From Mycobacterium attenuatum (GTDB lineage: Bacteria; Actinomycetota; Actinomycetes; Mycobacteriales; Mycobacteriaceae), in assembly GCF_900566085.1 (NCBI RefSeq), contig NZ_UPHT01000129.1, positions 1-54,408 on the forward strand: a DNA stretch of 54,408 nucleotides. Direction: 5' to 3'. The notes under the pieces were generated by a model. That model was not told the DNA's origin, made no database searches, and worked only from the letters and a program-made list of their open reading frames with translations. Shown here piece by piece: positions 25,581 to 38,713 of this stretch. Both the position numbers and the translations under genes were made by a program. Position 1 is the first letter of the stretch; each line of letters begins with the position of its first letter.

Positions 25581-26297
25581 ATGTCTTCACAACCGCCACC
25601 CCAACAGTGGCAACAGGCCCCAGCAGCGGGTGGACTGTCCACCCAAGATCCTTGGCAGCGCCCGCCGCAGCCACAACGCGGCAACGGTTTCGCGGTGACT
25701 GCCCTGGTGTGTGGCGTCTTCGGTTCTTGTTTAGGGCTGGTTCCAGCCCTCGGGATAGCGGCCCTCCCGTTCGCCGTGATCGGCCTTGCGTTTGGCGTCA
25801 TCGCGATGATATGCGCGAGTAAAGGAGTCCGGGCGGGCAAAGCCATGGCCATTGCCGGCACGCTCCTGTGCGTGCTGGCACTGATCCTGGCGAGCTTTTG
25901 GTTCGTTGTCATCGCCAGCTCCTTCCAGGACCGAGGCGAATCACGGAAAGCCATAACGGGCCAGAGCACCGAAGATATTCTGCGGAACGATCTCGACGTC
26001 CAGTTCGGTCAATTTGTCACTGATGACAATCCGGACAGGTCCGGCAAGATGGTTGTCACGCTTCGCAACAAGAGCAATAAGAGCGCATCCTTCAGCGTCG
26101 ACGTTGAAGCCTTGGACGCCAGCGGAAATCGCATCGCAGGCGACACCGCTTTCGTGAATGTGCTTGCGCCGGGCCAAGCCACCCACAAGGACATGTTCGG
26201 TTTCGTCGCCAGCGATAAGCACGACGCGATGAAGAAGGCGACCTTCAGGGTCGTCGAGGCGTCGAAGTACGCGCCGATGCCGCCACCGGCCGAGTAG
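25581..26297 (+). CDS. DUF4190-type membrane protein with extracytoplasmic beta domain
   Basis: 238 residues from ATG 25581. Order: Gln/Pro-rich cytoplasmic N-terminus (1-36), two membrane helices (about 40-75 and 85-117) in the DUF4190 pattern (VTALVCGVFGSCLGL ... IGLAFGVIAMICASKG), then an exported domain (120-238) with VTLRNKSNKSASFSVDVEA and VLAPGQATHKDMF, which looks like the Ig-like FxLyD/DUF4352 fold. Function unknown; probably an envelope protein. It is divergent from deaD and has no obvious operon partner. Nothing recognisable occupies 25286-25580 apart from promoter-like TAGTGT near 25510. Confidence 0.8.
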   Translation: MSSQPPPQQWQQAPAAGGLSTQDPWQRPPQPQRGNGFAVTALVCGVFGSCLGLVPALGIAALPFAVIGLAFGVIAMICASKGVRAGKAMAIAGTLLCVLALILASFWFVVIASSFQDRGESRKAITGQSTEDILRNDLDVQFGQFVTDDNPDRSGKMVVTLRNKSNKSASFSVDVEALDASGNRIAGDTAFVNVLAPGQATHKDMFGFVASDKHDAMKKATFRVVEASKYAPMPPPAE

Positions 26298-26770
26298 GCA
26301 GTCGCAGGTTGTGGCTCGATTCAATGCTTTTCGCGGCAGTCATCGGCATATCGGCATTATGTGTCGCCCGTCGGGCGAGACACCGCGTCGCTGACGCGGC
26401 AGTGGACGTACACCCGACCTGCCTCAGGATGGACAACTCCGCTCAACCGCGGTGCCAGGCATGCGGGTTTGCCGCTCGTCAGCCGGCCGAGCCGGCACAC
26501 GGCACAAGTTGCCGTCGTCGAATACTGCGGGATCGGCAGCGATTGTGCGCCCCAGCGCTGGAAGTGACTTTGCGAAATGGCCTACGCTGGGCGGCGTACC
26601 GCGAGCGGAACACCAGGGCGAGATTTGAGCGTGGGAATTCGCCCTGGTATTACCCTCGACCAACGACCGTGATCGCGAGCCCGGCGCAGCCGGGTGCGGC
26701 CCAATCGCCAGGCGCCAGTTCTGGATGCCGCGGCCACGCCTGTCACAACCCGTGGCCCGATAGCGGTACG
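26298..26770. other. Intergenic region with two hairpins
   Basis: No frame with family motifs. Near the left end are two inverted repeats in a row: GTGTCGCCCG/CGGGCGAGACAC at about 26361-26383, and CCGCGTC-GCT-GACGCGG at about 26383-26399, which could end the upstream transcript. The remainder to lprE shows nothing I can assign. Confidence 0.5.
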
Positions 26771-27364
26771 GTGCCCGGTGTGTGGTCGCTCCCTCGCCGT
26801 GCCGCGCCACTGATGGGCGCGGCGACAGTGCTTGCGGCAACCTTGGCTGGCTGCGGTTCAGGAGACTCCACGGTCGCCAAGACGCCGCATGCGACCACGC
26901 CTCCCGGGGCTACCTCCGGCGTCTCGAGCCCGGCGAACCCGCCAGGGGCGACGGCTGCCCCGCCCAGTAGTAGTGCCGCGCCGGTCGACCCGTGCGCGGT
27001 CAACCTCGCCTCGCCCGCTATTGCCAGAGTCATTTCGGAGCTGCCGCGGGACCCGCGTAGTCAGCAACCTTGGAATCCCGAGCCCCTAGCCGGCAACTTC
27101 AACGAGTGCGCTCAGCTGTCGGCCGTGATCATCAAAGCCAACACCAATGCCGAAAGTCCGACCACCCGCGCAGTGATGTTCCACCTCGGCAAGTTCATCC
27201 CGCAGGGTGTGCCAGACACTTACGGGTTCAACGGGATTGACACCTCGCAGAGCACCGGCGACACCGTCGCGCTGACGTATTCCAGCGGGCTCGTACCGAA
27301 CAGCGTGGTGAAGTTCCACTGGAACGGCAACGGAGTCGAGATCATCGGAAACGCCGGCGGCTGA
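26771..27364 (+). CDS. lprE: Lipoprotein LprE
   Basis: 197 residues (202 in H37Rv) from GTG 26771. Signal peptide with lipobox LAGC in ATVLAATLAGCGSGDS, so the mature protein is anchored to the outer face of the membrane. A Pro/Ser/Ala-rich spacer follows, then a conserved domain from PCAVNLASPAIARV, with LPRDPRSQQPWNPEPLAGNF and a C-terminal region with VKFHWNGNGVEIIGN. In M. tuberculosis LprE is reported as a surface virulence lipoprotein; its biochemical function is unknown. Confidence 0.92.
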   Translation: MPGVWSLPRRAAPLMGAATVLAATLAGCGSGDSTVAKTPHATTPPGATSGVSSPANPPGATAAPPSSSAAPVDPCAVNLASPAIARVISELPRDPRSQQPWNPEPLAGNFNECAQLSAVIIKANTNAESPTTRAVMFHLGKFIPQGVPDTYGFNGIDTSQSTGDTVALTYSSGLVPNSVVKFHWNGNGVEIIGNAGG

Positions 27365-27393
27365 GCAGCGGACCGCCGTCCCGGCCACAGCGC

Positions 27394-27912
27394 CTACACC
27401 AAGTCGGTTTCGGTGGCCGTGCTGTCGGCTGTTGTATCACCTGGGCCGGTTGGGACCGGGATGCCAGGTATGGAAGCGGTGATAGCTACCATGAACCGCG
27501 CGGCCGTGATACCGAACAACGCAGCAACCGCGGGCAGCCACATCGCCTGCGACGTCGCCTCGGAGAACGGCTCGCGCAGAAACTCCGGCAGTAGCTTCCT
27601 GCGCTGCCCGCCGGCATCTCGGCCCTGATCCGCGAGGGTCATCAGCGCTGCCATTGCGGCGTTACCGACCGCAAACGCCAGCAGGTAAGCGCTGGTCACC
27701 CAGATCACCGTGTCGTAGGCGGTATTCAACGCACTTATGAGGCACGGGTTGGCCACGACCACCACCGTGGCGTCGAGCAGGATCATGAAACGGCCGACCA
27801 GCGTGGTCGCCTGCATCACCCAGAGTTCACCGCAATGGGTACCGCCGGTGGAGTCCGGTGGCATGGTCGATGTGCGGCGTCGCCGTTCCCAGCCCGTTCG
27901 CATGATCGCCAT
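27394..27912 (-). pseudogene. Internally deleted EmrB/QacA-type MFS transporter
   Basis: 172 codons with no stop. The N-terminal part (MILLDATVVVVANPCLISAL, WVTSAYLLAFAVGNA) matches the first two helices of a 14-helix DHA2 exporter, and the text then jumps to the C-terminal part (MAALMT, LREPFSEATSQAMWLPAVAALFGITAA), which in the full-length relative at 31728-33509 lies some 400 residues later. The middle of the transporter, including most helices and the proton-relay motifs, is missing, so transport is impossible. The frame is still open, so the loss seems recent or was in frame. Confidence 0.8.
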
Positions 27913-28219
27913 GGCCGTCTAACCACTTCGTCCCGGCGCCCCGATCGCGTCGCAGCGCCCCGTCACCCACCGCGGCGGGCTCGCATCACTAGACGTGATC
28001 GTCTGTCGCACGCTAGGTACGCATCTCATTGCCGTCTAGCAGAAGGTTTAGAAGCAACTCTTGCGCTCACCGCAAGCTTCGCGGCAGCGGCAGGGGATGG
28101 TCGCGACGACGGACTGCGCGGACACCCCAGCGTCGCGTTGGCCATGTGCCACCGCACCGTCGGGACGAAACCGCCGCCCACGGGCCCAGATGTCGGACCC
28201 CTCCCCTAGCGTTTCTGCT
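27913..28219. other. Intergenic region before the helicase gene
   Basis: No gene seen. It contains the short inverted repeat AGACG-TGAT-CGTCT (27991-28004), possibly an operator or a weak hairpin, and the helicase promoter at its right end. The long frame running into the helicase from 28061 lacks family similarity before 28220. Confidence 0.5.
28207..28212 (+). promoter_or_regulatory. -10 element of the helicase gene, leaderless spacing
   Basis: TAGCGT lies 7 nt before GTG 28220; no Shine-Dalgarno sequence is present. Confidence 0.5.
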
Positions 28220-31200
28220 GTGTTGGTCGTCGGTGGCAGCATCGTCTACAGCGCGTCGGATATCGCCTCCGCAGCCCGCTGTGAGTACGCGCTACTGCGG
28301 GAATTCGACGCGAAGCTGGGCCGGGGTCCGGCGGTGTCCGTCGAGGACGAATTGCTGGTCAGAGCCGCCGCGCTCGGCAGCGAACACGAACGGCGCCGCC
28401 TCGACCGGCTGCGCGAGCAGTTCGGGGCGGACGTGGCCATCATCGGCCGCCCGGCATACACACTGGCGGGGCTGACGGCCGCCGCGAACGCGACTCACCG
28501 TGCGATCGCCAACCGGGCAGCAGTGGTCTACCAGGCAGCACTGTTCGACGGCCGGTTCGCCGGGTTCGCCGACTTCCTGATCCGAGACGGTGAAAGCTAT
28601 CGGATCAGCGACACAAAGTTGGCCCGCTCGGCCAAGGTCACCGCACTGCTGCAGCTGGCCGCCTACGCTGACGCCCTGGCCGCCTCGGGCGTTTCGGTGG
28701 CGCCGGAAGCCGACCTGGAGCTCGGTGACGGCACGGTGGTGCGCTACCGCGTCGACGAACTGATCCCGGTCTATCGGTCGCGGCGCGTGGTATTGCAGCG
28801 GCTGCTCGACGATCATTACGCCTCGGGCAACGCGGTGCGCTGGGACGATCCGGGCGTACGCGCGTGTTTTCGTTGTCCGCTGTGCACCGAGCAGTTGCGC
28901 GCAACCGATGATCTGCTGCTCGTCGCGGGGATGCGAGTCACGCAGCGCGAAAGGCTGCTCGACGCTGGCGTCACCACCGTCGACGAACTGGCCAAGCACA
29001 CCCCGCAGGTGCCGGGCCTGACACCGGGCGTGCTGGGCAGACTAACGGCGCAAGCCAAACTGCAGGTACGCCAACGTGATACGGGAATACCGCAGTACCA
29101 GATCTTCGATCCGCAGCCACTGGCGCTTTTGCCGGAGCCCGACGCGGGTGACCTGTTTTTCGACTTCGAGGGCGATCCGTTGTGGACCGCCGATGGACAC
29201 GAGTGGGGGCTGGAATACCTGTTCGGCGTACTCGAAGCCGGGCCGGGGGGATGCTTTCATCCGCTGTGGGCGCATGACAGGCCCCGGGAGCGTAAGGCTC
29301 TCAAGGATTTTCTGGCTTTGGTGGCAAAACGTCGGCGGCGCCATCCCAACATGCACATCTACCATTACGCCCCCTACGAGAAGACCGCGCTGCTGCGGCT
29401 CGCCGGGCGTCACGGTGTCGGTGAGGACGACGTCGACGAACTGTTGCGCAATGGCGTCCTGGTCGACCTGTACCCGTTGGTGCGCAAGAGTCTTCGAGTC
29501 GGCGCGGAGTCGTTCAGCCTGAAGGCGCTGGAGCCCCTCTACCTGGGCGCCAAGTCTCGTACCGGTGAGGTTACAACGGCCGCCGATTCGATCACCGGGT
29601 ACGCACGCTACTGCGAATTGCGCGACGAAGGCCGCGCGGACGAAGCCGCGACATTGCTCAAGGAGATCCAGGACTACAACCACGACGACTGCCGATCCAC
29701 CCGCGAACTGCGCGACTGGTTGCTGATGCGAGCTTGGGAGGCTGGCGTCACGCCGATCGGCGTCCAGCCGGTTGCCGGAAGCGACCGGGTCGAAGATCAC
29801 GACGAGTTGGCCACAGCGCTGGCGACGTTTATCGGTGACGGCGCGTTACCGGACCGCACACCGGAACAGAACGTCGTCGCCTTGCTCTCAGCTGCCCGCG
29901 GTTATCACCGCCGCGAAGACAAGCCGTTCTGGTGGGCGCACTTCGACCGGCTCAACTACCCGGTCGACGAATGGTCGGATAGCTCAGACATTTTCGTCGC
30001 CAACGGACAATCGGTGGTTGTCGACTGGCACACGCCGGCCCGAGCGCGAAAGCCCCAGCGGCGGGTGCGGCTGACCGGCCACCTGGCGCGTGGCGACCTC
30101 AAGGCCAAAGTGTTCGCGCTCTACGACCCGCCGGCTCCTCCCGCGATGTGTGACGATCCCGACCGTCGGGCCGCGGGCCATGCCGACGTTGTCGGAGTCG
30201 ACGATCCCAGTCTTCCCACCGAGGTGGTGATCCTCGAACGAACCGGCAGTGACGGCCGCACGTTTGCGCAACTGCCGTTTGCGCTGACTCCCGGGCCTCC
30301 CGTGCCGACAACCGCGCTGCGCCAATCCATCGAGGCCACGGCCGAAGCCGTGGCCGCCCGGCTGCCGCAACTGCCCCGTACCGCCCTGATGGATGTGCTG
30401 CTGCGGCACCCGCCGCGCACCCGGTTACCGCGTGGGAACGACATTGTCGCCGACATCGTTACGGCCGTCCTGGGGTTGGACTCTTCTTACCTCGCGGTGC
30501 ACGGACCGCCTGGGACGGGTAAGACGTACACCGCCGCGCGGGTGATCACACGACTGGTCGTCGAGCATTCCTGGCGCGTCGGCGTCGTCGCGCAGTCGCA
30601 CGCCGCGGTGGAAAACCTGCTGGAATGCGTGCTGGACGCCGGCCTGGAACCCGAATTAGTGGCCAAGAAAAGATATGGCCACAATGCTGCGCGCTGGCAG
30701 GAGATCGACGCTAGCCGGTATCCGGCTTTCATCGCTGACCATGCGGGATGCGTCATCGGAGGCACCGCCTGGGATTTCGCCAACCATCAACGCGTGCCGC
30801 GCGACAGCCTGGAGCTGATGGTCATCGACGAGGCCGGCCAGTTCAGTCTGGCCAACACCATCGCGGTGGCGCCGGCGGCCAGGAATATGCTGCTGCTCGG
30901 CGACCCGCAGCAGCTGCCGCAGGTCAGCCAGGGCACTCATCCCGAGCCCGTCGATGCCTCCGCGCTGGACTGGCTCGTCGACGGGCAGCGCACCCTGCCC
31001 GACGAGCGCGGCTATTTCTTGGACTGCTCATACCGAATGCATCCGGCGGTCTGTGCCGCCGTTTCGGAGCTGTCCTACGAAGGCAGACTGCAGTCCCACA
31101 CCGAGTGCACGGCCGCCCGTCGCATTGCCGGCTATCAGCCCGGTGTGCGCGTGCTTTCGATTGCGCACCAAGGTAATTCGACCGAAAGCCCGCAAGAGGC

Positions 31201-31624
31201 CGAGGCGATACTGGCCGAGATCCGGCAGCTGCTGGGGCGGTCGTGGACCGACGAGCGCGGTACCCGGCCGTTGGCGGCATCCGACCTGCTGGTGCTGGCG
31301 CCGTACAACGCCCAAGTAGTGATGCTGCGGCGACGGTTGACATCGGCGGGCCTGGACGGAATTCGGGTGGGCACCGTCGACAAGTTCCAGGGCGGGCAGG
31401 CGCCGGTCGTGTTCGTCTCGATGACGGCCTCGTCGGCAGACGACGTTCCGCGTGGAATATCGTTCCTGCTCAATAGGAATCGGCTGAACGTGGCGATCAG
31501 CCGGGCGCAGTATGCGGCGGTGATCGTGCGGTCGGAGCTACTGACCCAATATCTACCCGCCACACCGGCGGGATTGATCGACTTGGGGGCTTTCCTGGCA
31601 TTGAGCTCGAGGCCACCCCCGTAG
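28220..31624 (+). CDS. Nuclease-helicase fusion (Rv1251c-like): RecB-like nuclease, RNase H-like fold, SF1 helicase
   Basis: 1134 residues from GTG 28220 (1139 in H37Rv). N-terminal TM0106-type RecB-like nuclease: GFADFLIRDG, then the catalytic DTKLARS and LQLAAYADAL, and a CxxC at RCPLCTEQL. Next an RNase H-like domain with FFDFEGDP and YNHDDCRSTRELRDWL. C-terminal superfamily 1B helicase: Walker A VHGPPGTGKTYTAARV, DEAGQF, GDPQQLPQV, LDCSYRMHP, VGTVDKFQGGQ and NVAISRAQ. All key residues are present. The set suggests processing of nucleic-acid ends during repair, or defence; the true role is unknown. It stands alone between two MFS genes that are both on the other strand. Confidence 0.95.
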   Translation: MLVVGGSIVYSASDIASAARCEYALLREFDAKLGRGPAVSVEDELLVRAAALGSEHERRRLDRLREQFGADVAIIGRPAYTLAGLTAAANATHRAIANRAAVVYQAALFDGRFAGFADFLIRDGESYRISDTKLARSAKVTALLQLAAYADALAASGVSVAPEADLELGDGTVVRYRVDELIPVYRSRRVVLQRLLDDHYASGNAVRWDDPGVRACFRCPLCTEQLRATDDLLLVAGMRVTQRERLLDAGVTTVDELAKHTPQVPGLTPGVLGRLTAQAKLQVRQRDTGIPQYQIFDPQPLALLPEPDAGDLFFDFEGDPLWTADGHEWGLEYLFGVLEAGPGGCFHPLWAHDRPRERKALKDFLALVAKRRRRHPNMHIYHYAPYEKTALLRLAGRHGVGEDDVDELLRNGVLVDLYPLVRKSLRVGAESFSLKALEPLYLGAKSRTGEVTTAADSITGYARYCELRDEGRADEAATLLKEIQDYNHDDCRSTRELRDWLLMRAWEAGVTPIGVQPVAGSDRVEDHDELATALATFIGDGALPDRTPEQNVVALLSAARGYHRREDKPFWWAHFDRLNYPVDEWSDSSDIFVANGQSVVVDWHTPARARKPQRRVRLTGHLARGDLKAKVFALYDPPAPPAMCDDPDRRAAGHADVVGVDDPSLPTEVVILERTGSDGRTFAQLPFALTPGPPVPTTALRQSIEATAEAVAARLPQLPRTALMDVLLRHPPRTRLPRGNDIVADIVTAVLGLDSSYLAVHGPPGTGKTYTAARVITRLVVEHSWRVGVVAQSHAAVENLLECVLDAGLEPELVAKKRYGHNAARWQEIDASRYPAFIADHAGCVIGGTAWDFANHQRVPRDSLELMVIDEAGQFSLANTIAVAPAARNMLLLGDPQQLPQVSQGTHPEPVDASALDWLVDGQRTLPDERGYFLDCSYRMHPAVCAAVSELSYEGRLQSHTECTAARRIAGYQPGVRVLSIAHQGNSTESPQEAEAILAEIRQLLGRSWTDERGTRPLAASDLLVLAPYNAQVVMLRRRLTSAGLDGIRVGTVDKFQGGQAPVVFVSMTASSADDVPRGISFLLNRNRLNVAISRAQYAAVIVRSELLTQYLPATPAGLIDLGAFLALSSRPPP

Positions 31625-31727
31625 CACCGCGGCAGCGTGCTGACTCCAACCGACGTGGATCACCCGCCGAACTGCTTGACGGAACTCGAGAACGGCAGGG
31701 CCGAACCGTGAGCCACCGGGCAAAGCC

Positions 31728-33509
31728 TTAGGCCCCGCGGGAATCGCCGAGGTAATCGGTGCGGTACACCGGCTGACCTGAACTCAGCAGCGACGGTGTC
31801 GACGTCTGGGGTGCCGAGTCGAAGTGCGACCCGTTGCCGACGACATCGCCTGGGACGCCATCCGGTGCGCCGCGCAATTGCCCATAGAGCCAAGGGAGTT
31901 CGCCGTCCGGCTGGTGCCGCCGACCGGGCTCGCGACACAGGATGTACTCGACGTAATCGTCGTCGTCCTCATCCTCGAAGTCCTCGTCGTCGTCAGGTAA
32001 GTCGCCCTGGCCGTGGTCCCCCTGCAAGAGCAGCCGACGGGAAGCCGCCGCAGCGGTGCTGCCGACCAGGAACAGCGCGGCCACGATCCCGAACAACGCC
32101 ACGAACGCGGGTAGCAGCATCGACTGCGACATCGCTGCCGAGAAGGGTGCGCGGACAAAGTGGGGCAGCTGCAGGCCACCACCTGCGCCGCCGAATCCGG
32201 GTGCCCCGTCCGGCAGGGGCGGCATCTCGGCGCTGATCCGCCACGTCATGAACGCCGCAATGCTGGCGCTGCCCAGCACCGCCCCGAGCTGACGGGTGGC
32301 GTTGTAGACGCCCGAACTCGCCCCAGCCTGTTCAGGGCGCAAATTGCGGGTGGCGGTGGCAGCCAGCGGCGACCAGACGAACGCCATCCCGACGCCAATC
32401 ACGCAAAACGGCAACACCAGCCGCCAGACCGGCGTACCCGGGTCCATCTCGATGGACAGCCACGTCATCGCGATGGCCAGCGCCGAAAAGCCCAATCCGA
32501 GCACCGGCAGCGGGTGGTAGGCGTCGACGATCCGGCCGACAAAGGGGGCGAGCATACCGCTGGTGATCGCCACCGGCGCGATCAGCAAAGCCGCGCGAAA
32601 GGGCGACAGCCCGCACACCGACTGCGCATAGAAGATCAGCGGCACCATCATCGCCGTCGTCGCGTAAGCGGTGATGGCTACGCCGACGGTGCACAGCGTG
32701 AAGTCCCGGTTCCGGAAGATCGCCAGCGGGATCAGCGGCGCGCGCCGGCCAAGTGATTGCCAGTAAACGAACGCCGACATGAATCCCACCCCGGCGACGA
32801 GCACCGCCCAGATCCACGGCTGCCACCCGGCGGATTGACCCTGTTGCAGCCCGAATACGAGCAAGAAGATGCCGACCCCGGACAGCGCGACACCGATCAG
32901 ATCGAACCGTTGCGCGTGGACGGGCAGCACCGGTACCAGCCAGGCCGCCAACGCCAGCCCGACGACACCAATGGGAACATTGACGAAGAAGATCCACTCC
33001 CACCCCAGCCCACTGACCAATGCGCCGCCGGCCAGCGGCCCGACCAGGCTGGCGACCCCGGCGGTGGCCCCCCACAGGCTCATCGCGACACCGCGGCGCG
33101 CGGGCGGGAAAGCGCGGGTAGCGATGGACAACGTCTGCGGGGTAAGCAGCCCGGCGCCCACGCCTTGCACCACGCGAGCCGTGATCAGCGCGCCGGCGCT
33201 GCCGGCCAGGCCGCACCACAGCGATGCGGCGGTAAACACCGCCAGCCCGATCAGGTAGAGATTCTTGGGCCCGAACCGGTCACCCAGCCGGCCGGCCACC
33301 AGCAACACCACCGCGTAGCCCAGCAGGTAGGCGCTGGTCACCCAGACGACGGTGGCGTAGCCGACATGCAGCACCGCCATGATGGTCGGGTTGGCGATGG
33401 TGACGATGGTCGAATCGAGCATGATCATGAAAAACCCGATGATCATCGCCCACAGTGCGGGCCATGGGTTTGCTGAGCTTGGCCGGCTCAGACTCGTCGC
33501 CGTGGTCAT
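31728..33509 (-). CDS. 14-helix MFS drug exporter, DHA2/EmrB family (Rv1250-like)
   Basis: 593 residues from ATG 33509, preceded by GAGGTG. MFS motifs: MIMLDSTIVTIANPTI (DHA2 motif D1), GRLGDRFGPKNLYLIG (motif A), and the antiporter motif C GATAGVASLVGPLAGGAL. About fourteen helices up to residue ~480, then a long cytosolic tail with a very acidic run (DDDEDFEDEDDDDY), as seen in the H37Rv protein. It should export a hydrophobic drug or metabolite using the proton gradient; substrate unknown. A decayed relative lies on the far side of the helicase gene at 27394-27912. Confidence 0.94.
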   Translation of the reverse strand: MTTATSLSRPSSANPWPALWAMIIGFFMIMLDSTIVTIANPTIMAVLHVGYATVVWVTSAYLLGYAVVLLVAGRLGDRFGPKNLYLIGLAVFTAASLWCGLAGSAGALITARVVQGVGAGLLTPQTLSIATRAFPPARRGVAMSLWGATAGVASLVGPLAGGALVSGLGWEWIFFVNVPIGVVGLALAAWLVPVLPVHAQRFDLIGVALSGVGIFLLVFGLQQGQSAGWQPWIWAVLVAGVGFMSAFVYWQSLGRRAPLIPLAIFRNRDFTLCTVGVAITAYATTAMMVPLIFYAQSVCGLSPFRAALLIAPVAITSGMLAPFVGRIVDAYHPLPVLGLGFSALAIAMTWLSIEMDPGTPVWRLVLPFCVIGVGMAFVWSPLAATATRNLRPEQAGASSGVYNATRQLGAVLGSASIAAFMTWRISAEMPPLPDGAPGFGGAGGGLQLPHFVRAPFSAAMSQSMLLPAFVALFGIVAALFLVGSTAAAASRRLLLQGDHGQGDLPDDDEDFEDEDDDDYVEYILCREPGRRHQPDGELPWLYGQLRGAPDGVPGDVVGNGSHFDSAPQTSTPSLLSSGQPVYRTDYLGDSRGA

Positions 33510-33663
33510 GTACGCACCTCGTTTCGGCTGCCGAATCCACATGCATTATTGCGGAGCCCCCATCGACCGCCACGAGCCGATGCCCGTAAGTATCACTTCG
33601 CGCGGTCCGCAATCCGCGCGACGGACGCTAGCCTGAAAGTACGCCGTTCTCAGGAGAGGCAAC

Positions 33664-34419
33664 ATGAGCGCTCGACGAAATAAGAGGTCTGACCCTGACG
33701 AGCAACCGGCCGGCACCGGCCGGCCAAAGGCGTCCTCGCGGGCGTTGGCACAGGTCATCGAACGCAGCTCCCATATCCAGGCCCCGGCGGCGGAGGCCTA
33801 TGTGGCCCGACTGCGCCGGGCGCATCCGGCTGCCAGCCCTGCCGAGATCGTCGCCAAGGTCGAGAAGCGCTTCGTGGCCGCCGTGACGGCCAGTGGGGCG
33901 GCAATCGGCATGGTCGCCACCTTGCCCGGCGTCGGCACCATGGCCGCGTTGCTGGCGGCCGCCGGCGAGACCGCGGTGTTTCTCGAGGCCACCGCGCTGT
34001 TGGTGCTGGCACTGGCCTCCGTCTACGGCATTCCGCTCGACCATCGAGAACGGCGCCGCGCCCTGGTTTTGGCGGTGCTCGTCGGCGACAGCAGCAAGAG
34101 CGCGGTGGCCGAACTGATGGGTTCCGGACGAACCAGCGGCGGCTGGGTGTCGGAAAGCGTGGCGACGCTGCCGCTTCCGGCGGTGTCGAAGTTCAACACG
34201 CGAGCGTTCAAGTACTTCGCCAAGAGGTTCGCGCTGAAGCGCGGGGCGCTCATGTTCGGCAAGCTGTTGCCGGTCGGCATCGGCGCCGTCATCGGCGCCA
34301 TCGGAAACCGGCTGGTGGGCAAGAAGCTGGTGCGCAATGCGCGGTCGGCGTTCGGCGCGCCGCCGGCCCGCTGGCCGGTCACCCTGTATGTGCTGCCGAC
34401 CGTTCGAGACGCCAGCTAG
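33664..34419 (+). CDS. Conserved membrane-associated protein (Rv1249c-like)
   Basis: 251 residues from ATG 33664, with AGGAGAGG upstream. Polar, basic N-terminus; a hydrophobic region at about 78-125 (GAAIGMVATLPGVGTMAALLAAAGETAVFLEA ... LLVLALASVYG) and a second at about 198-220 (LLPVGIGAVIGAIGN); C-terminus LYVLPTVRDAS. No enzymatic motif. Unknown function; conserved in mycobacteria beside kgd. It is divergent from the MFS exporter; TAGCCT near 33630 may be its -10. Confidence 0.82.
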   Translation: MSARRNKRSDPDEQPAGTGRPKASSRALAQVIERSSHIQAPAAEAYVARLRRAHPAASPAEIVAKVEKRFVAAVTASGAAIGMVATLPGVGTMAALLAAAGETAVFLEATALLVLALASVYGIPLDHRERRRALVLAVLVGDSSKSAVAELMGSGRTSGGWVSESVATLPLPAVSKFNTRAFKYFAKRFALKRGALMFGKLLPVGIGAVIGAIGNRLVGKKLVRNARSAFGAPPARWPVTLYVLPTVRDAS

Positions 34420-34596
34420 CGGGCGACGGGTGTCTCTGGCGAATCGCCAGCAAAGCGTTAGCCTTTATGAGGCGGCAGCGTTCCCGACCGCCGAGGGTGT
34501 GCAGTGCCCCATCAGCCGGGGCAGACAAGAATCGCAGGCGTCGCGCCACGGCGCTTGCAGGACGTCAAAAATAGAGAATCGAGGCGAGCAGCGGCC

Positions 34597-38268
<3,672 letters not shown>

Positions 38269-38713
38269 TCGAGCCTCGCGCTCGACGACGATGCGCCGCG
38301 CAACGACGCGCGGCGAGGTCCCCCCGCGTGCGGGACGCCACCGACCAGCGAATGGTCCGCAAGCTCACCACCAATGTGGGCCGCAAAACCCTTGAAGTCG
38401 AAGCCGTTGCCGCGAGCGTGTACACAGTTCGACGACACGCCGATGGCCATCGCGCTCAGTGCACGCTGGTGAAGACGAGCAGCGTCCGCGGCCGCCGCCA
38501 CATGCGACACCGCGAACCTCCTACACCAGTAGGCACCCACGCATCGCAACGAGAAGGTGAATCGCACTCCCTCCCAGGCGCACCGCGGCCGGCTTTGATC
38601 CACAACGGTGAGCGCCCGGGCCTTCGCCGCCTCTGCGGCTCAGCCACCCGCCATTACCAGTTACCTGCGGTACCGGTTAACCTCGAGGAAAGACGACAGA
38701 GGGAGGGTGCTCA
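38269..38713. other. Intergenic region between kgd and the SDR, no gene assigned
   Basis: H37Rv has the relBE pair (Rv1247c/Rv1246c) at this place. I find neither gene here on either strand; the short frames show no antitoxin or toxin motif. Near the left end is a hairpin (38294-38315). The right end carries GGGAGGG, the ribosome-binding site of the SDR. Confidence 0.55.
38294..38315. terminator. Hairpin after kgd
   Basis: CGCCGCGC-AACGAC-GCGCGGCG, an 8-bp perfect stem 25 nt after the kgd stop codon, without a U-tract. Likely stops kgd transcription. Confidence 0.5.

Noticed and set aside
26424..26840. 138-codon minus-strand frame before lprE
   Set aside because: Arg/Pro-rich, no start signal, no motif; overlaps the lprE start.
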